Shown here: piece by piece, positions 1 to 5,699 of the stretch
How the letters are laid out: the number at the start of each line of letters is the position of its first letter
How positions within the stretch are numbered: position 1 is the stretch's first letter
Assembly (NCBI GenBank): GCA_020697475.1
Contig: JAJFMO010000276.1
Coordinates: 1 to 5,699, forward strand
Source: Paenibacillaceae bacterium
GTDB taxonomy: Bacteria > Bacillota > Bacilli > Paenibacillales > NBRC-103111
Direction of reading: 5' to 3'
Length of the DNA stretch: 5,699 nt
Notes under the pieces: model-generated
Databases searched by the model: none
What the model was told of the DNA's origin: nothing
The model's input: only the letters and a program-made list of their open reading frames with translations
Made by a program: the position numbers and the translations under genes

Positions 1-876
1 CAGCTCGTCGTCGGTCACTTGGGCATGAAACGTACTGCGAATCGAAGCGGTTGCCTCCATTCGCGATAACAGCGCCTTGAACGAAGTGATCCCTGAGCTT
101 GATCGGTCTTCGGCAAGAGAATGGACGGAAGCGCGAATATCCTGCAGCCCTTGGCGGGCAACCTCCAACATCACGTCCAGCGACCGTCCCGCCTGCATGG
201 GGTCGTTCGCCATCATGTAACGCAACGCTTGCATTTGCACGATAAGCGACGTTAGGCTGTGACCGACCGCATCGTGAATATCTCGGGCAATGCGCGCCCG
301 CTCTTCCAGCACGGCGTACTGCATCGCTGTGCTGGAAGCTTCCTGCAACTGATCGTAAGCTTCCTGAAGCTCTATCAAGTGGCGCTTGTTTTCCTCGAAC
401 ATTTGATTCCGTTGAATGCGATTGCGTACCGTTATGTATAGGGCAGCCGCCAACAGCACGAAGGACAGGAGGCTGAACAAATCGCCGTGGCCGAATCGCA
501 TATAAAGTGCTGCCGTTACGAACAACGCCACAATCGCCGGCAACGACGTCTTGGACATAGACAGGCGAAAAGATAAGGCAAGAATAACCACCGCAAAAAA
601 ATAAAGCAGCCTCGTCTCCTGATACAAGACGAAGCCGATCGCGGTTTCCAGTGCTATAACGAAGGTTGCCATCCATATTCGCTTTCGGGTCCACCATGAT
701 TTCGGGGATAACATGATGACGGAGCTGGAAATCCAGAACAGCACACTAAGCCCGATCTTAATCGTCGATCCCTGAAATAATCGCTCGGAAATCATGAGGT
801 AACCAATAAACAGAACGCCGATAAGAACTCTGCTAAAACTATCGTAATCTTTCGGCCACACCTGCTTCGAAGACAC
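1..876 (-). CDS. Sensor histidine kinase, HisKA_3 (LiaS/DesK/NarX-like) type, C-terminus cut by the window edge
   Basis: This is the N-terminal 292 codons of a two-component sensor kinase; the frame is open to position 1, so the ATPase domain is outside the window. I chose the GTG at 876 because an AAGGAGGG site lies 6 bases upstream. A TTG two codons earlier abuts that site and is too close. About six hydrophobic segments cover residues 17-30, 41-56, 68-85, 90-105, 112-127 and 133-150, with almost no extracellular domain. This is typical of kinases that sense membrane or envelope state, or a partner protein. A charged, probably coiled-coil linker (about 151-190) follows. The dimerization and phosphoacceptor box reads EERARIARDIHDAVGHSLTS, with His201 (codon 274-276) as the expected phosphorylation site. 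This box is diagnostic of the HisKA_3 subfamily, whose partners are NarL/LuxR-type response regulators; such a gene is expected beyond position 1. The stimulus cannot be inferred. Family is confident, specific role unknown. Confidence 0.93.
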   Translation of the reverse strand, partial: MSSKQVWPKDYDSFSRVLIGVLFIGYLMISERLFQGSTIKIGLSVLFWISSSVIMLSPKSWWTRKRIWMATFVIALETAIGFVLYQETRLLYFFAVVILALSFRLSMSKTSLPAIVALFVTAALYMRFGHGDLFSLLSFVLLAAALYITVRNRIQRNQMFEENKRHLIELQEAYDQLQEASSTAMQYAVLEERARIARDIHDAVGHSLTSLIVQMQALRYMMANDPMQAGRSLDVMLEVARQGLQDIRASVHSLAEDRSSSGITSFKALLSRMEATASIRSTFHAQVTDDEL

Positions 877-882
877 GTGCAA

Positions 883-890
883 CCCTCCTT
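883..890 (-). promoter_or_regulatory. Ribosome binding site of the sensor kinase
   Basis: Read on the minus strand this is AAGGAGGG, a near-perfect anti-Shine-Dalgarno match. It ends 6 bases before the GTG at 876. It decides the start in favour of that GTG over the TTG at 882, which directly touches the site. Confidence 0.85.
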
Positions 891-923
891 GTTCCGAACT
901 TCCTTACAGCGCCCTCTCCCCTC

Positions 924-952
924 ATTCTAGCCTTGCCCGTCGGCAAAATCAA
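924..952 (-). promoter_or_regulatory. Predicted sigma-A promoter of the sensor kinase operon
   Basis: On the minus strand there is a -35 box TTGATT (947-952), a 17-bp spacer and a -10 box TAGAAT (924-929). The -10 matches the TATAAT consensus at five of six positions and the -35 starts with the conserved TTGA. Transcription would begin near 917, giving a leader of about 40 bases before the GTG at 876. The spacer contains a short dyad, TTGCC-4-GGCAA (933-946), which could be a repressor contact. A 24-bp palindrome sits just upstream of the -35 box. The promoter is predicted from sequence only. Confidence 0.65.
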
Positions 953-974
953 AAGGTTTTCGCATTCGAATAGT

Positions 975-998
975 CATCTCTATCTGCAGATAGAGATG
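975..998. repeat. Perfect 24-bp palindrome, probable regulator binding site
   Basis: The half-site CATCTCTATCTG (975-986) is followed without spacer by its exact reverse complement (987-998). The palindrome lies between two divergent genes. Its centre (986.5) is about 70 bp upstream of the predicted kinase transcription start and about 113 bp upstream of the ATG of the DUF1453-like gene. The position suits an activator of the kinase promoter or a regulator of both genes. No T-run follows on either strand, and a terminator would make little sense between divergent genes, so I read it as a dimeric protein binding site. A partial copy follows: CATCTC at 1003-1008 and TATCTGC at 1015-1021, the same two blocks separated by six extra bases. 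The binding protein is not known; the response regulator of the adjacent kinase is one guess. Confidence 0.6.
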
Positions 999-1080
999 CA
1001 ACCATCTCATTTTGTATCTGCGGTTAGTTTCCGCTTCTTCGGAATTGGGATAACATATTCTCTTAGAAAACATTCCTGAC

Positions 1081-1087
1081 AAGGAGG
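1081..1087 (+). promoter_or_regulatory. Ribosome binding site of the DUF1453-like gene
   Basis: The site is AAGGAGG, followed by 12 bases before the ATG at 1100. That spacing is longer than the usual 6-9, but no other in-frame start lies closer. The strong core and the hydrophobic N-terminus that follows support this start. Confidence 0.75.
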
Positions 1088-1099
1088 CAACATTTCATT

Positions 1100-1624
1100 A
1101 TGCCTATTCAAACGATTGTCGTCGCACTTCTCGCTCTTTTCATCGTGTACCGTATCTATTTGCGCGTTCGCCGCAGCATAGGATGGCAGCAGCTGAATCC
1201 GGTCAAATTACGGATCTCCTCCATCATCTTGACCGTTCTCGGGATCGTCCTTCTGGCCCTTGGCGCAACACATCCCATCAGCTTGCTTTCGGACGCGGCA
1301 GGCATTGTGATCGGCGGCATCCTTGCCTACTACGGTGTGGCCACGACCCGGTTCGAGCAGCGTGACGGCCGCTGGCACTATCGCCCGGGCACGTGGATCG
1401 GGGGCCTGGTTACCGTGCTGTTTTTCGCTCGAATCCTTTATCGTCTGTACGATATGTTTGTCATGAGCTCGTCAGGTAGCGGACTTAGCGCGGCAGACAG
1501 ACTGCAATCCATAGCCGGCGGATGGTCAGCTGGACTTATGCTCGTTCTGTTCTCTTATTATGTCGTGTACAACGTCATCATTATGCGTAAGCAGAAGCGT
1601 CAAGTCATTTCGCATCGCAGCTGA
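1100..1624 (+). CDS. CcdC/DUF1453-like integral membrane protein
   Basis: A 174-residue protein that is nearly all membrane. Predicted helices cover about residues 4-22, 39-57, 64-81, 98-119 and 140-162, followed by a short basic tail (RKQKRQ at 163-168). Between helices 3 and 4 there is the segment TRFEQRDGRWHYRPG (83-97), then a helix with ARILYRLYDMF (110-120). An R-x-dG-x-W-x-Y-r-P-G loop followed by an arginine-bearing helix resembles the CcdC/DUF1453 family (PF07301). That family is named after a Bacillus protein encoded near cytochrome c biogenesis genes, but its biochemical role is not established and no cytochrome genes are visible here. The gene is divergent from the sensor kinase, with 223 bp between the two starts. 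One possibility is that it is a target or accessory membrane partner of that two-component system; this rests on position only. The coding call is firm and the family call is by recognition. Confidence 0.85.
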   Translation: MPIQTIVVALLALFIVYRIYLRVRRSIGWQQLNPVKLRISSIILTVLGIVLLALGATHPISLLSDAAGIVIGGILAYYGVATTRFEQRDGRWHYRPGTWIGGLVTVLFFARILYRLYDMFVMSSSGSGLSAADRLQSIAGGWSAGLMLVLFSYYVVYNVIIMRKQKRQVISHRS

Positions 1625-1637
1625 TTATTTGGCGCAG

Positions 1638-1679
1638 GTAGAAGCTGGATTCGAGCGAATCCGGCTTGCAGTCTTCTAC
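1638..1679. terminator. Long hairpin between convergent genes, candidate bidirectional terminator
   Basis: GTAGAA (1638-1643) pairs with TTCTAC (1674-1679). Inside it GCTGGATTCG (1644-1653) pairs with CGAATCCGGC (1656-1665) with a single T-G wobble; the innermost C-G pairs would open to form the loop. This lies 14 bases after the stop of the plus-strand membrane gene and about 48 bases after the stop of the minus-strand propeller gene, where a shared terminator is expected. Against this, neither side has a clean T-run; the plus strand has only a loosely T-rich TTGCAGTCTTCT within the 3' arm. It may therefore be a weak terminator or an RNA-stabilising 3' structure. Confidence 0.45.
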
Positions 1680-1726
1680 GGCTCAGGTTTCAAGGCATCG
1701 TCTAAAGCTCGTTCCATGTTTGATTT

Positions 1727-2656
1727 TTACTCTACACGAAACACAGCCCCGCTTGAGGTGCCAGAGCTGCCGCCCATTAGCGCCACGAACAAATACGCCG
1801 CTTTGCCCCCTCTGATCAGTAGCTGGGGCCGCTCCATCCGTTCGGTAGTTCCTCCGAAATAGACGTCGCTGCGGTCATACCCGAGCTGCGGTTCCGACCA
1901 GACGAGGCCGTCCTCCGAATGAAGATAAAGTCCCGTGCGAGGGCTGAATACGCCCATGTCGCGCATGATCATATGAAAGCGGCCGTCCTCGATGTAAACA
2001 TACGCGTCCTCTACCTGCGAGCCGATCGGCGAAAAATCGACGAGCGGGTTCGAGGGGTGCCTTAAGTAAGGCCCTTCAATCCGATCGGCCACAGCCAAGC
2101 CCATTTTCCGCAAATTGTCGTTATAGCGGTCCCACGCCTTGTAATACAGCCAAAACTGTCCGTTCGGGTGCTGCAGCAGCGCGGGATTCACCGTAATGTA
2201 ACTGTCCCAATCGAAGCGGTTGGGGCTGACATCCAGAATCGGCCCGTCGCCAACCCGCTCCCACGGTCCGTCGAGCGAATCGGACAAAGCCAGGCCGATC
2301 CGCTGCGTATCCACTGTTCCGTCCGAATTGCCGATATAAAACATCGCATACCGGTTCCCGACCTTCTGAACGGTCGGATTATGAATCGTGATCGCATCCC
2401 AGTGGTTGCCTCCCCGCCCTTGAAGCACCGTACCGGTCACCCGGTACGGCCCCTCGGGACGATCCGCGACCGCATGAGCGATTTCGCTATGTGTCAGCCA
2501 ACCTCCATGAGTCGTTTCCAGAGGCCACCTGGAGAAATAAACGTGCACCTTCCCGTCCTCGCCGTCGATCGGAGAGCAGCACCACACGTGGTAGCCGGGC
2601 TCCTCCAAGATTCGTCCGACCGGAACAAGCCGATTGCAGATCCTTGATTTTTGCAT
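1727..2656 (-). CDS. Cytoplasmic five-bladed beta-propeller glycosidase-like protein (GH43/GH117-like fold)
   Basis: A 309-residue protein starting at the ATG at 2656, 8 bases after AAGGGGAGA. The frame stays open to an upstream ATG at 2746, but that would add 30 poorly structured residues, overlap the preceding gene by 62 bp and ignore this site. There is no signal peptide, so it should act in the cytoplasm. Internal repeats mark propeller blades: VADRPEGPYRV (63-73), LSDSLDGPWERV (124-135), VADRIEGPYLR (189-199) and HSEDGLVWSEP (246-256). Likely active-site elements are WDAITIHNPTV (86-96), VNPALL (156-161), QVEDAYVY (214-221) and ERPQLL (275-280). These match the arabinanase/sucrase/GH43-GH117 superfamily, where conserved Asp and Glu residues line a central pocket. 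The N-terminal Asp-Pro typical of classical GH43 enzymes is not obvious, so it may belong to a related unclassified family. It is the third gene of the operon, 28 bp after the beta-helix gene. The substrate is unknown; an oligosaccharide imported by the adjacent ABC system is likely. Confidence 0.85.
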   Translation of the reverse strand: MQKSRICNRLVPVGRILEEPGYHVWCCSPIDGEDGKVHVYFSRWPLETTHGGWLTHSEIAHAVADRPEGPYRVTGTVLQGRGGNHWDAITIHNPTVQKVGNRYAMFYIGNSDGTVDTQRIGLALSDSLDGPWERVGDGPILDVSPNRFDWDSYITVNPALLQHPNGQFWLYYKAWDRYNDNLRKMGLAVADRIEGPYLRHPSNPLVDFSPIGSQVEDAYVYIEDGRFHMIMRDMGVFSPRTGLYLHSEDGLVWSEPQLGYDRSDVYFGGTTERMERPQLLIRGGKAAYLFVALMGGSSGTSSGAVFRVE

Positions 2657-2664
2657 CCGTACAG

Positions 2665-2673
2665 TCTCCCCTT
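2665..2673 (-). promoter_or_regulatory. Ribosome binding site of the propeller gene
   Basis: The minus strand reads AAGGGGAGA within the 28-bp gap after the beta-helix stop (2685-2687), ending 8 bases before the ATG at 2656. It fixes the start of the propeller protein and argues against the in-frame ATG at 2746 inside the preceding gene. Confidence 0.7.
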
Positions 2674-2684
2674 CATTCCCGTAA

Positions 2685-4661
2685 CTATGGTTGCCGTTCT
2701 CCTGCTTGCCACACTTCCCCGGGAAACCATTCCGGCTTTTGTTCAAACGTATTATTCTCGATGGCGATGTTGTCCCCGTTATATTGGATGATTCCGTAAT
2801 TGCCGTCTATGCCGACATTGCAGCCAACCCCCTGCACATTGCCGTAGGCAGGCTGGATGATGCGGTTTCCCGATACTTCGCTGTCCTCGGCATTGGCTAT
2901 AAACACCGCTGCGGCTTGAGGCCGTACTATGGTATTGCCGGTGATCCGTATATTGCGAAACAAGACGGCTGGCAGTAGCTTACCCGTCGTTTCGAGCGGT
3001 GTCAGCAAGACGTTCACGGAAGCAATCGGATACATGCCGAGAATCGCCTTTAACCCGTGCAAACTGTTGTTATCCGCAAAAGTATTTCCGCGTATCTCGA
3101 TATTTGCCGGCAAGCCGCCTGCCATCCAAGGCAGCTCGGCTCCGACGATGAGGCCGGCCGCGCCGGTATATTCAATTTTGTTGTTTTCAAGCACGCCGTT
3201 CGCACCTTGAAGCAACAGCCCCCGCGCAGGGGTGTGGTGAAAGTAGTTGTTTCGGATTGTAAAGCCGCCGCTATCGTTCTGACCGTAAAATACGTAGTCC
3301 AGTTGAGCGGCGTCGACCGGTCGATCCGTCCAGACGCGAAACACTCCGTCTCCCGACCAGAGGGTCAGTTTCAGCTCCTTCTTCAACTGCGCCGCTTGAT
3401 CGAGGATACTGCGGTCCGTCACTCGTTCGACTCTCGTGACAGTAACTTCACTGCGAATTCCGCCGGTATGCTGATCGGCGATTTTGAGCTTGGCGCCGGG
3501 CGCGAGGAGCAGGTCGCCCTCAAAGCCCTGTCTCGGAGCAATCAGCAGTTCTTGCTCGCCGATGACTTCGAAGACGGTGCTGATGCCGCCGCGCAGATTG
3601 ATCATATCGTCGCCAGCATAAGCGAATTCGCACCCTTCAATGACCGGCCCCTTCACCGTGAAGGCGCTGTGGTAAGCATCCGCCGCCGTTGAGAGCAGTC
3701 GGCCCGTATTCGGTCTTCGCACGACTTGGCAAGCGGTCAACTTACTTCCGCCGCCCTTTCCGAAGGAGCCGGTCTCGCGTATTCCCAATCCAGGCGACGA
3801 ATACACGGTCAAGCCGTTAAACACGATGCCCTCGCTTCGGTTAACGATCATCGCGGAGTCTCCATTCCGGTAAATGACCGCGATTTTATCTCCCTTTTCA
3901 ATCAAATAATCTTTATAGGCGGTCTGGTATCCGTTCACGACCCGGGTTCTGAAATAGACCCGATACGTTCGTTCGCCGAGCTTCTCGATTTTACTCGGCT
4001 TGGAATAACTCCATGACTTGATGTCCTTGCCGTCAGGACTGAATACAGCCACTGGCATATTCGGAGGCTTCTTGCCCAGTAGCTGATCCGGAGGCAGGAA
4101 GCCGGGATCGAGCTCAAAATCGATGTAGCGATCCTTCTCGTCGTGAACGGCGATAATGCTGCCTTGAGCGTAGGGCTGCGGATCATAGTCGATCGTCAGC
4201 CCCTCGAATACGACGTCGCGGCTGTCCACCAACTCGAAGCCAAACTTGAACGCTTCCATCCAGAAAGTCACATCTTTCGCGACAATGCGGAAATGGTTCA
4301 GTCCTTGAAGCGTGATAAGCGCCCGCTTGCCGTTATCGGGAAACCGGTAATTCCCCGGTGGAATGACATACTCGGTTTTCCCTGATCGAAACGCGCTCTG
4401 CAATTGCTGAAGCATCTGTTGTCCGGCTTGCCGCTGCGATTGCTTATCCTGTTCGGTCCAAGCCGAGTACGGCTTTGGCAATGCCAGATTGCTCGGGTCG
4501 GCAACTTCCGCAACCGGCTTAAGACCGATCCCCTCCTCGGAAGATGCGGACTCCGGATCAGCAACCCCCGATTCCGGCTTCATGCTCATTGAGTACCATC
4601 CTATTCCAGCTAGCAACAAGGCAACGATCGCCCCGGCTACGACACCATATGATTTTTTCAT
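2685..4661 (-). CDS. Membrane-anchored right-handed parallel beta-helix protein, GH110/GH28-like
   Basis: A 658-residue protein. Residues 1-5 are basic and 6-26 hydrophobic, without a lipobox cysteine, so it is exported and either anchored by an uncleaved helix or released by signal peptidase. A Pro/Glu/Ser/Ala-rich linker (about 27-65) follows. YVIPPGNYRF (98-107) is the usual entry to a beta-helix, then FEGLTIDYDPQPYAQGS (152-168). The key region is ADAYHS (327-332) followed by AGDDMINLRGG (349-359). Three aspartates, D328, D351 and D352, are placed as the catalytic carboxylates are in GH28 (NTDG...GDD), and the wording is closer to GH110 alpha-galactosidases. Asparagine-rich coils continue: FTIRNNYFHHTP (467-478), VLENNKIEYTG (490-500), IEIRGNTFADNN (521-532), IRITGNTIVRP (571-581) and IAIENNTFEQ (632-641). 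An inserted region (about 360-455) interrupts the coils, as in two-domain beta-helix enzymes. The start follows AAAAGGG by 11 bases. It sits between the ABC binding protein gene (34-bp gap) and the propeller gene (28-bp gap). The fold is certain, the GH110 link moderate and the substrate unknown. Confidence 0.85.
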   Translation of the reverse strand: MKKSYGVVAGAIVALLLAGIGWYSMSMKPESGVADPESASSEEGIGLKPVAEVADPSNLALPKPYSAWTEQDKQSQRQAGQQMLQQLQSAFRSGKTEYVIPPGNYRFPDNGKRALITLQGLNHFRIVAKDVTFWMEAFKFGFELVDSRDVVFEGLTIDYDPQPYAQGSIIAVHDEKDRYIDFELDPGFLPPDQLLGKKPPNMPVAVFSPDGKDIKSWSYSKPSKIEKLGERTYRVYFRTRVVNGYQTAYKDYLIEKGDKIAVIYRNGDSAMIVNRSEGIVFNGLTVYSSPGLGIRETGSFGKGGGSKLTACQVVRRPNTGRLLSTAADAYHSAFTVKGPVIEGCEFAYAGDDMINLRGGISTVFEVIGEQELLIAPRQGFEGDLLLAPGAKLKIADQHTGGIRSEVTVTRVERVTDRSILDQAAQLKKELKLTLWSGDGVFRVWTDRPVDAAQLDYVFYGQNDSGGFTIRNNYFHHTPARGLLLQGANGVLENNKIEYTGAAGLIVGAELPWMAGGLPANIEIRGNTFADNNSLHGLKAILGMYPIASVNVLLTPLETTGKLLPAVLFRNIRITGNTIVRPQAAAVFIANAEDSEVSGNRIIQPAYGNVQGVGCNVGIDGNYGIIQYNGDNIAIENNTFEQKPEWFPGEVWQAGERQP

Positions 4662-4672
4662 CCGTTCAATCG

Positions 4673-4679
4673 CCCTTTT
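4673..4679 (-). promoter_or_regulatory. Ribosome binding site of the beta-helix gene
   Basis: AAAAGGG on the minus strand, 11 bases before the ATG at 4661 and inside the 34-bp gap after the binding-protein stop. It is weaker than the sites of the other genes, which could lower expression of the beta-helix protein relative to the binding protein. Confidence 0.5.
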
Positions 4680-4695
4680 ACCGGTTCGATTTTCA

Positions 4696-5699
4696 TTACT
4701 TGACGTTCAGCTCGGCGACTTTCTTCTCTCCCGCCTCCTGCGCATCTCGCAACGCTGTGTTGATGTCCTTGTTCTGAACGATGACTTTGCCCAATTCATT
4801 AACCATAATGTTCCTCAACTGGGTCAAGTACTTGTTCACGAATACCGTGTCAGCGGCTTTCGTCTTAAACATATTTCCTGTGTTCTTCCCTTTGGCGAAA
4901 TCCACATCCGCCGCAAAAAGCTTGATCATTTCTTCGTTTTTCAGCGGAGTCATCTTCCCCATCTTCGTCTGCGTTACCTGCACCTCATCGGAAAAAATTT
5001 GGTCGATCGCCATGAACGCTTCATCTTTCAGCTTGCTTGTATTGCTGATTACATAGTAGTCCATTCCGGCTTGACTGACCACATTCGGCGCTTCCGGCAA
5101 ATACGGCATCGTGACCACATCCCAGTTCAAGCCGCCCGCCGTTGCGTCCTTGAGCTGACTGATCGTACCCGTAGAGCCGACAAACATGGCCAAACGCCGA
5201 TCCTTGATAAACATATTAGTCGCCTGATTCATCTCTCCGACTTTGCTCAGCCCGTTGCCGTCAATTTTGTAAATGCGAGCCAAATGCTCGAACAGCTTCT
5301 TCCAGCCGTCCGTGTTGACTGTCACCTTGTCGGCTTTCGTATCGTACATCGTCAAGCCCATTTGGTTGTTTTGAATTTCTCGCGCTTGCATCAAGTCGAG
5401 CCCGCGATACTGCATGCCTCCCTCCTGACGAGTCAAGCTTTTGGCCAACTCAATCGTCTGATCCCAGGTCATTCCGTCTTTCGGGTAAGGTACGCCGAAT
5501 TTATCGAAGATGTCTTTGTTGTAGAATAAAGCGCCTGACACATAGTCCGCCGGGATAAACAGCGACTTCCCCGGGCCCGATAAATCCTTGACTACCTGAA
5601 CAAGCTCCGGCCGGAGACGGTTCATATCGAAATTATATTTCTTGATAAACGGCGTCAGATCGGTGAACACCTGTACCTCGGACAGTTCGCTGTAAACGC
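4696..5699 (-). CDS. Carbohydrate ABC transporter solute-binding protein (family 1), N-terminus outside the window
   Basis: The last 333 codons of an extracellular solute-binding protein. The frame runs open through 5699, so the internal GTG at 5670 is not the start; the signal peptide and lipobox are not visible. The fragment begins VYSELSEVQVFTDLTPFIKK, the segment that in family 1 sugar-binding proteins follows the first part of the N-terminal lobe. It continues with SLFIPADYVSGALFYNKDIF (fragment residues 45-64), then FGVPYPKDGMTWDQ (67-80), the classic hinge-proximal signature of the maltose/oligosaccharide type. Later elements also fit: MFIKDRRLAMFVGSTGT (the f..Gk.AM motif), LNWDVVTMPYLP and a lysine/alanine-rich C-terminal helix ending ELNVK. 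It would bind a sugar or oligosaccharide outside the membrane and deliver it to an ABC importer. No permease or ATPase gene follows, so permeases should lie upstream, beyond 5699. It is first among the visible operon genes, 34 bp before the beta-helix gene. The ligand cannot be deduced. Confidence 0.93.
   Translation of the reverse strand, partial: VYSELSEVQVFTDLTPFIKKYNFDMNRLRPELVQVVKDLSGPGKSLFIPADYVSGALFYNKDIFDKFGVPYPKDGMTWDQTIELAKSLTRQEGGMQYRGLDLMQAREIQNNQMGLTMYDTKADKVTVNTDGWKKLFEHLARIYKIDGNGLSKVGEMNQATNMFIKDRRLAMFVGSTGTISQLKDATAGGLNWDVVTMPYLPEAPNVVSQAGMDYYVISNTSKLKDEAFMAIDQIFSDEVQVTQTKMGKMTPLKNEEMIKLFAADVDFAKGKNTGNMFKTKAADTVFVNKYLTQLRNIMVNELGKVIVQNKDINTALRDAQEAGEKKVAELNVK

Noticed and set aside
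259..441. A 60-codon plus-strand open frame
   Set aside because: It is antisense to the HisKA_3 box of the sensor kinase and has no support of its own.
975..998. The 24-bp palindrome as an intrinsic terminator
   Set aside because: It lies between divergent gene starts, has no loop or following T-run on either strand and is only moderately GC-rich; an operator is more plausible.
1024..1061. A plus-strand promoter for the DUF1453-like gene
   Set aside because: Possible -10 boxes (GATAAC at 1049-1054, TATTCT at 1056-1061) exist, but no acceptable -35 box lies at the right distance, so I do not call it as a feature. An activator-dependent promoter remains possible.
1680..1726. A second terminator near the T-run at 1724-1728
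   Set aside because: I could not find a convincing stem directly before the T-run on the plus strand, and the run partly belongs to the stop codon of the propeller gene.
2657..2746. An N-terminal extension of the propeller protein starting at the ATG at 2746
   Set aside because: It would overlap the beta-helix gene by 62 bp. The added residues look like out-of-frame translation of that gene, and a good ribosome binding site stands before the ATG at 2656.
3057..3692. A 211-codon plus-strand open frame inside the beta-helix gene region
   Set aside because: It is antisense to conserved beta-helix coils and has no family features; it results from codon bias on the opposite strand.
4489..5529. 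A 346-codon plus-strand open frame opposite the solute-binding protein gene
   Set aside because: It lies antisense to an unmistakable family 1 binding protein, is rich in His, Arg and Leu without recognisable domains, and has no good ribosome binding site. It is a shadow of the real gene.

Overview
The window looks like a chromosomal piece from a spore-former of the Paenibacillaceae (Paenibacillus or Cohnella type). This is inferred from moderately GC-rich coding, strong AAGGAGG-type ribosome binding sites, a CcdC/DUF1453-like membrane protein, a LiaS/DesK-type sensor kinase and a sugar ABC binding protein linked to glycoside-hydrolase-like genes. No species can be named from this sequence alone.

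Layout. (1) Positions 1-876, minus strand: the N-terminal 292 codons of a six-helix sensor histidine kinase with a HisKA_3 box. Its ATPase domain, and probably its response regulator, lie beyond position 1. (2) Positions 877-1099: a divergent intergenic region. It holds a good sigma-A-type promoter for the kinase, with a small dyad between its -35 and -10 boxes. Just upstream of that promoter is a perfect 24-bp palindrome that looks like a regulator binding site. (3) Positions 1100-1624, plus strand: a five-helix CcdC/DUF1453-like membrane protein. (4) Positions 1625-1726: a convergent intergenic stretch with a long hairpin, possibly a shared terminator. (5) Positions 1727-5699, minus strand: three genes read in the order solute-binding protein (5' end outside the window), membrane-anchored right-handed beta-helix protein, and cytoplasmic five-bladed-propeller glycosidase-like protein. 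They are 28-34 bp apart and almost certainly form one operon.

How the parts may work together. The three-gene operon reads as a small carbohydrate-use locus. The beta-helix enzyme would cut or trim a glycan at the cell surface. The ABC binding protein would capture the released oligosaccharide; permeases are not in the window and would be expected beyond 5699. The propeller enzyme, which has no signal peptide, would finish degradation inside the cell. The beta-helix protein has an Asp...Asp-Asp arrangement like GH28/GH110 enzymes, and I favour a GH110-related (alpha-galactosidase-like) assignment without being certain. The sensor kinase and the DUF1453 protein are a separate, divergently transcribed unit that may share the palindromic site.

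I see no RNA genes, insertion sequences, CRISPR arrays or signs of recent transfer. The least explained elements are the palindrome at 975-998 and the substrate of the beta-helix/propeller pair.
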